This document shows positions 25,603 through 34,308 of a stretch of 34,308 nt of DNA, piece by piece. The notes beneath the pieces were generated by a model. The model had not been told where the DNA came from. It did not search any database and worked only from the letters and a program-made list of their open reading frames with translations. Positions within the stretch are counted from its first letter, which is position 1, and every line of letters begins with the position of its first letter. Origin of the DNA: Rhodothermales bacterium (lineage in GTDB: Bacteria > Bacteroidota > Rhodothermia > Rhodothermales > UBA10348); NCBI GenBank assembly GCA_024711125.1, contig JANJTM010000040.1, forward strand, positions 1 to 34,308. Reading direction: 5' to 3'. The position numbers and the translations under genes were made by a program.

Positions 25603-26952
25603 TCAGAACAGACGGTCGATCGCCTCCCGAAGCCGCGAAACCGGAACGAGTTCGAGGGATTGCGGCGCGATCCCGGCGTGCAGGCCGTACGCCGGCACGA
25701 CGGCCGAGCGGAATCCGAGCTTCGCGGCTTCCTTGAGCCGCGTCGCGAGCTGCGGAACCGAGCGCACCTCACCGGACAGGCCGACCTCGCCGACGACCAC
25801 CGTGTCGGCGGGGAGGGCGCGGTCCCGCAGCGACGAGACGACGGCCATGGCGATACCGAGGTCCACCGCGGGTTCGGTCAATCGCAGGCCACCGGCCACG
25901 TTGACGAATACGTCCTGCGCGGCCAGGCGAATGCCCTCCCGCTTCTCGAGTACCGCGAGCAGCAGCTGGAGGCGCCGGGTATCGAAACCGTCGGCCGTAC
26001 GCTGCGGCGACGGGTAGGACGTGGGGGTCACCAGCGCCTGGATTTCGGCCAGCACGGGGCGGGTGCCTTCGACCGCGCAGATCACCGCCGAACCGCTGGC
26101 GCCCGTGTTCCGCTCCGACAGGAAGATCTCGCTGGGGTTGGCGACCGGTTTCAAGCCGGACGACTGCATCTCGAAGACGCCGATCTCGTTCGTCGATCCG
26201 AACCGGTTCTTGACGGCGCGCAGTACGCGGTAGGCATGGTGGCGGTCGCCTTCGAGGTGCACGACCGTGTCGACCATATGCTCGAGTACCCTCGGGCCTG
26301 CGATGGTGCCGTCCTTGGTCACATGGCCGACGACGAACGTGGCCATGCCCGAGGACTTGGCCCTGCGCATGAGGAGGGCGGCGCACTCCCGTACCTGCGC
26401 GACCGAACCGGGCGCGGAAGGAAGGTCGGGACGGTACAGGGTCTGGATGGAGTCGATGACCGCCACCGCAGGATCGAGCTCTTCGGCGCTGGCGAGGATC
26501 GTGTCGACGTCCGTCTCGGCGAGGAGGCGCACGTCCGATCCGTCCACCTCGAGCCGGTCGGCGCGGAGACGCACCTGCGCCGGCGACTCCTCTCCGCACA
26601 CGTACAGCACGCCCTGCGGCGCGAGCAGGGCCGCGACCTCGGTCATGAGCGTGCTCTTGCCGATACCCGGGTCGCCGGCCACCAGCACCACGGAGCCCGG
26701 TACGATTCCGCCCCCGAGCACCCGGTCGAACTCCTCGATTCCGGTCGGAAAACGCGGTTCGGACCCCGATTCCACGTCGGCCAGCCGCACGGACCGCCCG
26801 GGACGGCCCTGGGCCGCGCGGGCGCCGGGCCCGGTCGCCACGATCTCTTCGACCAGCGTATTCCACGCTTCGCAGCCGGGACACCGGCCCACCCAACGGG
26901 CGGATTCGTGACCGCAGGACTGGCAGACGTACCGGGTTCGGGACTTGGCCAT
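25603..26952 (-). CDS. radA: DNA repair protein RadA
   Basis: 449 residues. A RecA-like ATPase and branch-migration helicase in recombination. Zinc finger Cys10, Cys13, Cys24, Cys27 (CQSCGHESARWVGRCPGC), Walker A GDPGIGKST (93-101), Walker B VAVIDS (163-168), the RadA-specific KNRFG (248-252) and a C-terminal Lon-like domain (about 290-449). Start is MAKSRTRYVCQSCG at 26952; a longer frame start at 26997 is non-conserved. The 282-bp gap to divergent mlaE (26953-27234) contains three CCGGGT units but no clear promoter. Confidence 0.96.
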   Translation of the reverse strand: MAKSRTRYVCQSCGHESARWVGRCPGCEAWNTLVEEIVATGPGARAAQGRPGRSVRLADVESGSEPRFPTGIEEFDRVLGGGIVPGSVVLVAGDPGIGKSTLMTEVAALLAPQGVLYVCGEESPAQVRLRADRLEVDGSDVRLLAETDVDTILASAEELDPAVAVIDSIQTLYRPDLPSAPGSVAQVRECAALLMRRAKSSGMATFVVGHVTKDGTIAGPRVLEHMVDTVVHLEGDRHHAYRVLRAVKNRFGSTNEIGVFEMQSSGLKPVANPSEIFLSERNTGASGSAVICAVEGTRPVLAEIQALVTPTSYPSPQRTADGFDTRRLQLLLAVLEKREGIRLAAQDVFVNVAGGLRLTEPAVDLGIAMAVVSSLRDRALPADTVVVGEVGLSGEVRSVPQLATRLKEAAKLGFRSAVVPAYGLHAGIAPQSLELVPVSRLREAIDRLF

Positions 26953-27007
26953 CGATCGGAAACCGGGTTCGGTTGGGTGGAGCGGGCCGCAGCGCACCGC
27001 GCAAGGG

Positions 27008-27025
27008 CCGGGTCCGGGTCCGGGT
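27008..27025. repeat. Three CCGGGT units
   Basis: Hexamer CCGGGT three times in a row in the radA-mlaE intergenic region; a short simple repeat with no evident role. Confidence 0.6.
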
Positions 27026-27234
27026 CCCGGAGCGGTTCCCGGGCGGGGCGGCCGGTGTCATGATAGAGGACGTGGACGACAACTGCGTGACATACGCCGC
27101 GCGAAACACCCTCGGGCCAATCATCACCCAGTCTTTACATGGCGCGGCATCAATTCGGGGACAAGGACGTATCCGCCTCCTGCCGCGCCCCGAACGACAT
27201 CCCGCGGGCGCGCCCCGAGATTCGATCGCCGCCG

Positions 27235-27996
27235 ATGCCTTCTTCCGTCCCGCTGATCACCCGGCAGTTCTCGGCACTGGGCCGATACAGCGTGCTGATG
27301 CTCGGGGCGGTGTCCACGTTGACGGAGTGGGGTACGTACCGGCGCAACATCGGTACGCAGATGATGCGCGTGGGCGTGGACTCGCTTCCGATCGTGTGCA
27401 TGGCCACGGCGTTCTCGGGGGCCGTGACGACGGTGCAGACGGCCTACCAGCTCGTTTCGCCGTTCATCCCGGATTCGATCATCGGCGCCATCGTGACGTC
27501 CTCGATGGTGCTCGAACTCGGCGCGGTCGTCACGGGGTTCATCCTGGCCGGTCGCGTGGGAGCGCGCATTGCCGCCGAGATCGGAACGATGCGGGTCACC
27601 GAGCAGATCGACGCGCTGGAGTCGATGGGTCTGAACTCGGTGGGTTACCTGATCGTGCCCCGCGTACTGGCCGGTATCGTCATGTTTCCCGTCCTCTACG
27701 TCATCGGCACGTTCGTCGGCATCTCGGGCGGCCTGCTCGTGGGTTCACTCGGCGGTTTCGTGCCGGCGGGTGACTTCCTGGACGGAGCGCGCGAGTACTT
27801 CCAGCCATTCGATCCCGTTTTCGGCGTCATCAAGGCGTTCGTATTCGGGTTCGCGATCACGAGCGTATCCTGCTACATGGGTTACTACGCCGACGGGGGT
27901 GCCGAGGGGGTCGGGCGCGCGACCACGCAGGCCGCCGTGCTCAGCTGTGTCTATCTCCTGCTTGCCGACCTCGTCCTGGCGGCCACCCTTCTCTGA
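27235..27996 (+). CDS. mlaE: MlaE-type lipid ABC transporter permease
   Basis: 253 residues, about five to six membrane helices. Permease of the MCE-linked phospholipid transporter between inner and outer membranes. Family marks: VDSLPIVCMATAFSGAVTTV, then SSMVLELGAVVTGFILAGRVGARIAAEIGTMRVTEQIDALESMG, which is the EQIDAL cytoplasmic coupling motif. Start ATG at 27235 (MPSSVPLITRQF) is chosen because in-frame sequence upstream (from 27139) is not family-like. First gene of mlaE-mlaF-mlaD. Confidence 0.92.
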   Translation: MPSSVPLITRQFSALGRYSVLMLGAVSTLTEWGTYRRNIGTQMMRVGVDSLPIVCMATAFSGAVTTVQTAYQLVSPFIPDSIIGAIVTSSMVLELGAVVTGFILAGRVGARIAAEIGTMRVTEQIDALESMGLNSVGYLIVPRVLAGIVMFPVLYVIGTFVGISGGLLVGSLGGFVPAGDFLDGAREYFQPFDPVFGVIKAFVFGFAITSVSCYMGYYADGGAEGVGRATTQAAVLSCVYLLLADLVLAATLL

Positions 27997-27999
27997 ACG

Positions 28000-28779
28000 A
28001 TGATCCGGGTAGAACAACTCGACAAGAGCTTCGAAGGGCGCCCCGTGCTGCGGGGCGTGAGCCTGGACATTCCGGAGGGGCGGACCACGGCCATCATCGG
28101 TCGTTCGGGTTCAGGCAAGTCGGTGCTGATGAAACACCTGATCGGCCTCCTGAGGCCGGACCGCGGGCGCGTACTCGTGGACGGGGTGGACATCAACGCC
28201 ATATCGTACGGCGAGCTGCGACGCGTGCGGCGGAATTTCGGCGTGCTGTTCCAGGGGGGTGCGCTTTTCGACTCCATGGACTCGTTCGAGAACGTCGCTT
28301 TCCCGCTGCGCACGTTCACCACGATGAGCGAGACACAGATCCGCGACGAGGTCCTCCAGTGCCTGGCGCTGGTCGAACTGCCCGACGCGGGACCCAAGAT
28401 GCCCGCCGACCTGTCGGGCGGAATGCGCAAGCGGGTCGCGCTGGCACGGGCCATTGCGCTCAAGCCCCGCTACGTGATCTACGACGAACCGACGTCGGGC
28501 CTCGACCCCGAGACGTCGAATACGATCGACGTGCTCATAAAGGACCTGACGCGCCGCCTCAACGTGACCTCGATCGTGGTCACGCACGACATGCACTCGG
28601 TGCTCGACATCGCGGACCGCGCGGCGTTCGTCTACGAGGGGCGCATGCACTGGGTGGGAACGATCGACGATCTGCACGCTTCGACCGATCCTGTCCTCAC
28701 CGCCTTCGTGAAGGCCAACGAATACCAGATCGGGAATCCCGCGGCACGGGAGGCCCGATCGAAGGAGCAGCTTCCGTGA
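28000..28779 (+). CDS. mlaF: MlaF-type ABC transporter ATPase
   Basis: 259 residues. Energises the MlaE permease. Walker A GRSGSGKS (34-41), Q-loop Gln85 (LFQGGALF), signature LSGGMRKRVALARA (138-151) and Walker B YVIYDEPTSGLDP (158-170). The Q-loop sequence FQGGALFDSMDSFENVAFPL is characteristic of the Mla/Ttg2A branch. ATG three bases after the mlaE stop. The extended C-terminus after about 230 (FVKANEYQIGNPAAREARSK) is a likely helix contacting a neighbouring subunit. Confidence 0.95.
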   Translation: MIRVEQLDKSFEGRPVLRGVSLDIPEGRTTAIIGRSGSGKSVLMKHLIGLLRPDRGRVLVDGVDINAISYGELRRVRRNFGVLFQGGALFDSMDSFENVAFPLRTFTTMSETQIRDEVLQCLALVELPDAGPKMPADLSGGMRKRVALARAIALKPRYVIYDEPTSGLDPETSNTIDVLIKDLTRRLNVTSIVVTHDMHSVLDIADRAAFVYEGRMHWVGTIDDLHASTDPVLTAFVKANEYQIGNPAAREARSKEQLP

Positions 28780-29705
28780 AGTACTCGAACGAACTCAAGG
28801 TCGGCATCTCGATCATCCTGGCCGGCGTCATCTTCGTGCTGGGCATCCGGTTCTTCGAGGACCTTCCGCTCTTTCGCACGACGTACGACCTCGAAACCGA
28901 GTTGGACGACGCGGCGGGGCTGATTCCCGGCAACGTCGTGAGGGTCAACGGGGTGACGGTGGGGTCGGTCGACGAGGTCTTCATCAACCCCGAGAACAAC
29001 CGGGTGCGCGTTCGTTTCCACGTGGACCGCGACGTTCCCGTTCGCGAGGGCACCGAAACCGCGGTCTCCGGGCTCGACGCGCTGGGTGTCGTTCGCATGG
29101 ACCTGCTGCTCGGACCGCCGGGAGGGGAACCCGTGCCCTCGGGCGGGTTTCTCCCGAACCGCTCCGAGCCCGACCTGCTCACGTCGCTCGCGAATCGGGC
29201 TCCGGTCCTGCTCGACCAGGTGGACCGGGTCATGGAGGACCTAGGGGGCGTGCTCACCTCGTCGCGTACGCAATTGGAGGATCCGGCGAGCGACGTTCGC
29301 ATGCTGCTGCTCTCGGTGCGTTCGACGGTCGGCGCACTCGACGAGACGCTGCGCGCCGAGCGGCGCCGGGTAAGCTCCATCCTGACGAACGTCGACTCGC
29401 TCACCGGCGCACTCTCGAACGCCGTGGGTGGGGGTGACTCGCTCGCGGCCGCCGTCCAGGATCTGCGGGGCCTGGTGCGAAGGATGGATGCCACGCTCGC
29501 TGGGCTGGACCGCACCCTCGGCGGCGTGGATACGTTGCTCGGAAAGATCAACCGCGGCGAAGGCACCGTCGGGTTGCTCGTGAACGATCCCTCCCTGTAC
29601 CGGAGAACCGATTCGGTGCTGGTGTCGATCGAGGCGCTTCTCGCCGATTTCCGCGCCAACCCGGGCAGGTATCTCAAGGAAATGCGCATCGTAGACCTTT
29701 TCTGA
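28776..29705 (+). CDS. mlaD: MCE-domain substrate-binding protein MlaD
   Basis: 309 residues from a GTG at 28776 that overlaps the mlaF stop (GTGA), with GAAGGAG upstream. One N-terminal membrane helix (about 8-25, VGISIILAGVIFVLGI) and one MCE domain (about 36-115: AAGLIPGNVVRVNGVTVGSVDEV to GVVRMDLLLG), then a ~180-residue coiled-coil region (VDRVMEDLGG to LLADFRANPG). The motif LLGKINRGEGTVGLLVNDPSLY near 275 is common in this family. The long coiled coil would extend the hexameric ring toward the outer membrane. No MlaC or MlaB gene follows. Confidence 0.93.
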   Translation: MKYSNELKVGISIILAGVIFVLGIRFFEDLPLFRTTYDLETELDDAAGLIPGNVVRVNGVTVGSVDEVFINPENNRVRVRFHVDRDVPVREGTETAVSGLDALGVVRMDLLLGPPGGEPVPSGGFLPNRSEPDLLTSLANRAPVLLDQVDRVMEDLGGVLTSSRTQLEDPASDVRMLLLSVRSTVGALDETLRAERRRVSSILTNVDSLTGALSNAVGGGDSLAAAVQDLRGLVRRMDATLAGLDRTLGGVDTLLGKINRGEGTVGLLVNDPSLYRRTDSVLVSIEALLADFRANPGRYLKEMRIVDLF

Positions 29706-29707
29706 GC

Positions 29708-30268
29708 ATGCCGACCTACGAGGAATCCCTGGAGCTATTCCACGCGTGGACCGAATCAGACAGCCTGCGCCGCCACGCCTACGCGGTCGAGGCCGGGATG
29801 GCCGCATACGCCAGGCACTTCGGCGAGGATGAGTCCCTCTGGCGCGCCACGGGGCTGCTGCACGACATGGACTACGAGAAACATCCTACGCCGGAAGAGC
29901 ATCCGCGCGTCGGGGTGGCGAGGCTGCGCGAACTGGGGTACCCGGACGAGATGACGGAGGCGATCCTCGGACACGCATCCTACACCGGCGTACCGCGGGT
30001 CACGTTGCTCGCGAAGACGCTGTTCGCCGTCGACGAGTTGGCAGGATTCATCACGGCGTGCGCGTACGTGCGTCCGACCGGCATCGACGGCCTGGAGCCG
30101 AAGTCGGTTCGCAAGAAGCTGAAGGACAAGGCGTTCGCCGCGGCGGTCAGCCGGGACGACATCCGCGACGGGGCCGAGGCGCTCGGTGTCGATCTCGACG
30201 AGCATATCGCCCGGGTGATCGGCGGCATGGCCGCCGACGCCGCGCGGGTTTTTCCCATGGGGCGCTGA
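29708..30268 (+). CDS. HD-domain hydrolase
   Basis: 186 residues, HD superfamily. Metal-binding positions visible: His23, His52-Asp53 (GLLHDMDYEK), His65 and His89, and Asp109 (AVDELAGF). Known: stand-alone HD proteins of this size hydrolyse phosphate esters, often of nucleotides; the substrate here is not evident. Starts two bases after the mlaD stop and is followed almost at once by the DUF445 gene, so all five genes likely share one transcript. Confidence 0.88.
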   Translation: MPTYEESLELFHAWTESDSLRRHAYAVEAGMAAYARHFGEDESLWRATGLLHDMDYEKHPTPEEHPRVGVARLRELGYPDEMTEAILGHASYTGVPRVTLLAKTLFAVDELAGFITACAYVRPTGIDGLEPKSVRKKLKDKAFAAAVSRDDIRDGAEALGVDLDEHIARVIGGMAADAARVFPMGR

Positions 30269-30269
30269 C

Positions 30270-31520
30270 GTGGAGCCGATGGAATCCGAGGCGCCGGCGT
30301 CCCCGGGTGACACGGGAGCCGCGGGATCGGGTCCCGCGAGCCCTGACCCGGTGCTTCCCGACCCCGCGGGGACGGGTCCCGTCGGCTCCGTGCACGAGGC
30401 GCGGGCCGTCACCCGGGCACGGGCGCGCGATCTGAGAGCGCTGGTCGGTGCCGCCCTGCGCCGGCATCTTCCGCCCGCCGTGCCCCGGGAGCGGGCAGCG
30501 CCGGAGCCCCCGAGGGTCGAAGGAAGCCACGCGGGAGCCCTTCGGGTGCTGCGCCTGGTTCCGTGGGCGCTCGGCTCGCTGTTCGTCGCGTCGTTCGCCT
30601 GGGATTTTCGGGGCGTGTCGATCCCGGTCGCAGGGCACTCCTTCGTGCTCGAGGGGCTGCTGCGCATCCTGGCGGTGTCGGGTCTGATCGGCTTCTACAC
30701 GAACTGGCTTGCCATCTCGATGCTCTTCCGGCCGCGCCGGCGCAGGCCGGTGTTCGGACAGGGGCTGGTCCCCGCACAGCGCGAGCGCGTGATCTACCGG
30801 CTCGCCCGCGCGGTCTCGGACGAACTGATCAACGAAGAGATCATCAAGCGCAAGATCGAGGAGGCACGGATCATCCCGAAGTACCGGGAAATGGCGCTAT
30901 CCGTTACGCGGGGGGTGCTCGAGGATCCGGAGTTCCGCAGGGAACTGAAGGCGCTGACCGCCGACTACGTGGAGCGCGTGCTCACGTCCGAGGAAGTGCG
31001 CAGGCGCATCGTCGATTTCCTGGCCGAGAAGATCGAGGCGGCGGTCGGCGAAGGCGTGACGGGCCTGGCGCTGAAGGCATATCGCTACCTGAACGAGGAC
31101 GACTTCAAGCGTCGACTTGACCGGGCCATTCACCAGCTTCCGGCGTCGCTCGACCTGGTGCTCGACGAGATGGATACCCTGCTCGACCGCATCCCGGCCC
31201 GGATCGAGGCTCGCGCAGAGGATATCGAGGCTTGGGCGACGAAGGCGGTGCTCGGTTTCGTGGAGCAGCTCGACGTGTACTCCATGATCATGTCGAACAT
31301 GGCGAAGTACGACGAGGCGCGCCTCGAGGACCTGCTGAAGAAATCCACGAACGAACAGCTCAACTACATCAAGTACCTGGGCGGCGTGCTCGGTTTCGTG
31401 GGAGGCTTGGTCATCTGGGAGCCGGTAGCCTCCCTGGCCGTGCTCGGAACGATCGGACTCGGGCTCTGGGCCCTCGACGAGGTACTCTACCGTGTGGGAT
31501 CGGCCCGTTCGGCCGCCTGA
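30270..31520 (+). CDS. DUF445 family membrane protein
   Basis: 416 residues from a GTG at 30270, one base after the HD gene stop; an ATG at 30279 is an alternative. The first ~80 residues are alanine-, proline- and glycine-rich and probably disordered. A helix (about 95-111) precedes the DUF445 hallmark GLIGFYTNWLAISMLFRPRR. A long helical soluble region with SDELINEEIIKRKIEEARII follows, and a C-terminal pair of helices (YLGGVLGFVGGLVIWEP and LAVLGTIGLGLWAL). Function of the family is unknown. It converges on tdk, with six bases between. Confidence 0.9.
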   Translation: MEPMESEAPASPGDTGAAGSGPASPDPVLPDPAGTGPVGSVHEARAVTRARARDLRALVGAALRRHLPPAVPRERAAPEPPRVEGSHAGALRVLRLVPWALGSLFVASFAWDFRGVSIPVAGHSFVLEGLLRILAVSGLIGFYTNWLAISMLFRPRRRRPVFGQGLVPAQRERVIYRLARAVSDELINEEIIKRKIEEARIIPKYREMALSVTRGVLEDPEFRRELKALTADYVERVLTSEEVRRRIVDFLAEKIEAAVGEGVTGLALKAYRYLNEDDFKRRLDRAIHQLPASLDLVLDEMDTLLDRIPARIEARAEDIEAWATKAVLGFVEQLDVYSMIMSNMAKYDEARLEDLLKKSTNEQLNYIKYLGGVLGFVGGLVIWEPVASLAVLGTIGLGLWALDEVLYRVGSARSAA

Positions 31521-31526
31521 GGCGGC

Positions 31527-32156
31527 TCAGAGCGCCGAACCTTCGGGGGTCTGCGTGGACCGAACCGGCTCCTGGTGGCTGTCGCCCCGTCGTTCCGGTT
31601 GGAAGCAGCGACGGCATCGGGGCTCGTACGATTCGGTGGCACCGAGGAGCAGCCGGTCGCCGGACGATACGAGGCGCTGGGAATGGTTCGCCGGCGCGCC
31701 GCACACGACGCAGATGGCATGCAGTTTCGTCACGTATTCCGCGATCGCCATGAGCCGCGGCATGGGCTCGAACGGGCGACCGAGGTAGTCCTGGTCGAGG
31801 CCGGCCACGATGACGCGCCGTCCTTCCTGCGCGAGCCGCGTGACGACGTCGACGAGCGAGTCGTCGAAGAACTGGCCTTCGTCGATGCCCACCACGTCGG
31901 CTTCACCGGCCAGGAGCAGGATCTGCGAGGGGGACGAGACCGGGGTGGACGGAATCGAGGACTCGTCGTGGGAAACCACGGCCGCGGCGGCGTACCGGGT
32001 ATCCAGGGCGGGCTTGAAAATCTCGACCCGCTGTCGCGCGATCCGGGCCCGCTTCATGCGGCGGATCAGTTCCTCGGTCTTACCGCTGAACATGGACCCG
32101 CAGATGACCTCGATCCAGCCTGCCTGCGACGGGTTGTGTAGTACGCTCGGTTCCAT
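31527..32156 (-). CDS. tdk: Thymidine kinase (type II)
   Basis: 209 residues. Phosphorylates thymidine to dTMP in nucleoside salvage. P-loop GSMFSGKT (20-27), catalytic region DEGQF (92-96), lasso-domain and zinc ligands Cys149, Cys152, Cys181 and Cys184 (CVVCGAP and PRCRRCF). The C-terminal ~20 residues are a basic/polar tail. Start ATG lies seven bases after batE, so it is probably co-transcribed with the bat genes. Confidence 0.95.
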   Translation of the reverse strand: MEPSVLHNPSQAGWIEVICGSMFSGKTEELIRRMKRARIARQRVEIFKPALDTRYAAAAVVSHDESSIPSTPVSSPSQILLLAGEADVVGIDEGQFFDDSLVDVVTRLAQEGRRVIVAGLDQDYLGRPFEPMPRLMAIAEYVTKLHAICVVCGAPANHSQRLVSSGDRLLLGATESYEPRCRRCFQPERRGDSHQEPVRSTQTPEGSAL

Positions 32157-32163
32157 GCAAGGC

Positions 32164-32922
32164 TCAGATGGGCGCCAGGCCCGCGGTGTCGATCCAGCCG
32201 GTAGTGCCGTTGAGGAGGCGCACCCGGGCCCATCCTTCGCGCGTCTCCAGTACCTCGACTACGGTGCCTTCGTGCAGTTCCTGCACCGGTTCCGCCGATC
32301 CGGCCGAAGAGGCCAGCGTGGCCGTTTCGGCCACGACCACCGAGCGCTCGCCTGACGGGGGAACGGCCGAGCCGATAAACGCGGCACCGAGGAAAAGTAC
32401 GGCGACGGAAGCGCTGACCAGGATTCCGCGGCGCATCCAATCGGTCGCGCGGCCCCGCCGCACGACCAGCGCGACGATCGACGCGAGCGCAAGCCATGCC
32501 GCGGCCCCGATGGAGAAGAGGCCCGAGGTTCCGAACGTGTGGACCACGAACCGACCGAACCGTCGCCAGACGGGCTCCGGCAACCGGGTGATCCGGTCCG
32601 TGAGTTTCGATCGCACGATGTCGAGGTTGTGCTGGGCCAACCGGTCTCCCGGCTCCACGGCCAGTACCTTTTCGAAATACCGGACGGCCTGTCCGAGCCG
32701 GTCAAGCCGGTATTGGGCGATCCCCATGTTGTAGTACAGCGCCCGGCTGGCCGTACCCGTGGCCAGGACTTCCTCGTAGGCCGCCACGGCACCGGCGTAA
32801 TCGCCGGCCTCGAGGCGGCGAGTCCCGTCGTCGTAGCGGCGCACGGTCTCGGATGACTGCGCAAGGGCAGGTCCCGGCGACAGCAGGATCACGAAGCCCA
32901 GGATAAGCGGGGGGATGCGCAT
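32164..32922 (-). CDS. batE: BatE-like TPR and SH3 protein
   Basis: 252 residues. A signal peptide ([18 protein letters not shown]) is followed by tetratricopeptide units (about 30-110; [17 protein letters not shown] and [21 protein letters not shown]). Then two membrane helices (about 142-161 and 172-193) and a C-terminal bacterial SH3 domain (about 200-252; [27 protein letters not shown]). The order TPR, two helices, SH3 and the place behind batD fit BatE of the aerotolerance operon. Start ATG at 32922, five bases after the batD stop; longer in-frame starts lie in batD. Confidence 0.85.
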   Translation of the reverse strand: MRIPPLILGFVILLSPGPALAQSSETVRRYDDGTRRLEAGDYAGAVAAYEEVLATGTASRALYYNMGIAQYRLDRLGQAVRYFEKVLAVEPGDRLAQHNLDIVRSKLTDRITRLPEPVWRRFGRFVVHTFGTSGLFSIGAAAWLALASIVALVVRRGRATDWMRRGILVSASVAVLFLGAAFIGSAVPPSGERSVVVAETATLASSAGSAEPVQELHEGTVVEVLETREGWARVRLLNGTTGWIDTAGLAPI

Positions 32923-32927
32923 GCGGT

Positions 32928-34308
32928 TCACGCGCGAAAGGCGTCGTCGAGTCGAACGAGCAGGTCGGCGGCCGTATCGCGATCCTCCTCCATGCGCGCC
33001 TGCGGGGGCACGACCGGCGAGAATCTCGCCAGGTCGCACGCGTCGAGGAAGGCAACCAGCCGCTCGGCGAGGGAAGCGTCCACGCCGGACTGCACGAGCG
33101 CGCCGGCGAGGCGTTCGCGGGTCACTCCGTGTTCCGACAGGTCGAGTCGATCGGCCGCGAACCCCGTGAGCGCGCGGGCGAGTTCCTCGTAATACGGACG
33201 GGCCTGCCCGGTCTCGAGCAGCGAAGCCGCCCGTGCGAGGTGCTTCCGAGCCAAGGGATGCGCCCGTTTCCGACGGGCGAGCGCCGGGTCGGCGGCCAGT
33301 CGGCGCCGTCGCCGCTCGTCGAACCACAAACCCGTCACCGCGAGGGCCGGTACGAGGACCAGGGCGTATGGCCACGGGGATCGATGAAGCGGGGTGCGGT
33401 CCGTGTGGAACCAGTCGGGATCTTCCAGCAGCGGACCGGCGATGTCATCGACGGGTAGTCCTCCGGAGGTCGCCCGCGCGACGGGCAGGGCATCGCCCGA
33501 GCCCGTCACGGTGATCACGACCGGGTCAGACGTCGTGGAGGCCCACCGGCCGGCGGCCGGATCGTACGCCGTGAACGGGATGCCGGGGATCTCGAACCTG
33601 CCGTGCGACCGCGCGACCAACACGTATTCGAAGGACTTGGATCCGCGGAGAACATCGCCGCTGCGGTCGATCTCCACCGTTTCCCGCGGTTCGTACCGCT
33701 CGAAGGCGCCCGGTACCGAGAAGGTGGGAGCCGCGAGCGTCGCGATGTTGCCCGTGCCCGACAGCGTGACGGTCAGCGTGACGGATCCGCCTGCCGGGAC
33801 CTCGGTCCGATCGAAGCGGACGGCCATGCGGTACTGCCCCACGGCTCCCTTGAACGAGGGCGGCGGGGCGGGCAGGGGCTCGACGCGTACCGTGAGCGGA
33901 GCCGACGCCAGTTCGATCGGCACGAACCTGCCGTTCAGCGCGAAAAGCCGCGAAATCGGGTCCCGGGTACGGGACGGAAGCACCGCTTCGGTTTCGATCT
34001 TGAGTGCGTCGATCGACAATTCGCCCGATCGGGTGGGGAAGACGGCGGCCCGTTTCAGGGTGATCGTATTGTATCGGAGGCCGTTCTCCACGACCGTGCG
34101 GGGCACCGGACGCGAATCGACGTCGAGTTCCTCCCTCCAGAATCCCTCGGCGTCCCAGGAATCGGTGAGACGACTCTGGCGGAGCTGGATGCCCTCCCGG
34201 AAGAAGAGATCGTATCGCACGACCACCTGCTCTCCCTGCAGCGCCGAGCGTTTGCTCGGTGTCACCCGGATGAAGAGGTCCTCGGCGTCGGGGGGGGCGG
34301 GCGGTGGC
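32928..34308 (-). CDS. batD: BatD-like protein, N-terminus cut by the window edge
   Basis: At least 460 codons, open to the last base, so the true start lies outside the window. The visible part begins in a proline-rich linker and an Ig-like repeat (EDLFIRVTPSKRSALQGEQV, then VVRYDLFF), typical of BatD oxygen-tolerance proteins. A second Ig-like repeat follows (VGQYRMAVRFDRTEVPAGGSVTLTVTLSG), then one membrane helix (SPWPYALVLVPALAVTGLWF) and a cytoplasmic helical tail. Known: BatD is part of the batABCDE set with MoxR-type and VWA-domain partners, which would lie outside the window. Confidence 0.9.
   Translation of the reverse strand, partial: PPPAPPDAEDLFIRVTPSKRSALQGEQVVVRYDLFFREGIQLRQSRLTDSWDAEGFWREELDVDSRPVPRTVVENGLRYNTITLKRAAVFPTRSGELSIDALKIETEAVLPSRTRDPISRLFALNGRFVPIELASAPLTVRVEPLPAPPPSFKGAVGQYRMAVRFDRTEVPAGGSVTLTVTLSGTGNIATLAAPTFSVPGAFERYEPRETVEIDRSGDVLRGSKSFEYVLVARSHGRFEIPGIPFTAYDPAAGRWASTTSDPVVITVTGSGDALPVARATSGGLPVDDIAGPLLEDPDWFHTDRTPLHRSPWPYALVLVPALAVTGLWFDERRRRRLAADPALARRKRAHPLARKHLARAASLLETGQARPYYEELARALTGFAADRLDLSEHGVTRERLAGALVQSGVDASLAERLVAFLDACDLARFSPVVPPQARMEEDRDTAADLLVRLDDAFRA

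Noticed and set aside
29017-29026. TCCACGTGGA palindrome as a parS site
   Set aside because: It lies inside mlaD coding sequence and lacks the flanks of the parS consensus TGTTTCACGTGAAACA.

Overview
The window is a GC-rich bacterial chromosome segment with mostly housekeeping genes. Several features point to the Bacteroidota/Rhodothermota side of the FCB group. A batD-batE pair is present, a DUF5683 membrane protein lies directly behind parA-parB, and a serine-palmitoyltransferase-like gene is present. Promoters also match the Bacteroidota pattern TTG-N19..23-TAnnTTTG rather than the classical -35/-10 pattern; the best examples precede rpsF, parA and a small RNA. High GC favours a Rhodothermales-like organism over a typical Bacteroidota. 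That placement is inference from gene content, not from a database search.

Layout. From 0 to 4.3 kb: tyrS, a DAHP-synthase-like protein that has lost its catalytic residues, and glmS, facing a small orphan membrane protein on the minus strand. From 4.8 to 9.4 kb: prfA, the ribosomal operon rpsF-rpsR-rplI with its own promoter and terminator, and a DsbD-type thiol:disulfide interchange protein. From 9.4 to 11.6 kb: uspA (minus), divergent from an ECF-like sigma factor with a coupled small ORF, then a rhomboid protease. From 11.64 to 12.76 kb there is no convincing protein gene. This stretch holds a hairpin terminator, a ~95-nt small RNA unit, repeated TTTGTGGA boxes, and a ~730-nt highly structured RNA unit with its own promoter and a strong terminator.

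From 12.76 to 16.6 kb: a glycosyltransferase, then a minus-strand operon of serine palmitoyltransferase, a GNAT-fold protein resembling bacterial ceramide synthase, and a HAD phosphatase. This is a plausible sphingolipid module. From 16.8 to 19.3 kb: parA-parB-DUF5683 (minus). From 19.5 to 24.8 kb: a UvrD-family helicase coupled to a GNAT, a 52-residue DUF5989 gene (minus), and two tandem MacB/FtsX-type permeases. From 24.9 to 27 kb: rpiA converges on radA. From 27.2 to 31.5 kb: mlaE-mlaF-mlaD, an HD-domain protein and a DUF445 protein. From 31.5 to the end, on the minus strand: batD (cut by the window edge), batE and tdk.

The most interesting item is the ~730-nt RNA at about 12001-12730. It has at least a dozen perfect local hairpins, five of them closed by C(UUCG)G tetraloops. 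It shows none of the conserved cores of RNase P RNA, tmRNA or SRP RNA that I could recognise. The second is the DAHP-synthase-derived pseudoenzyme next to tyrS.
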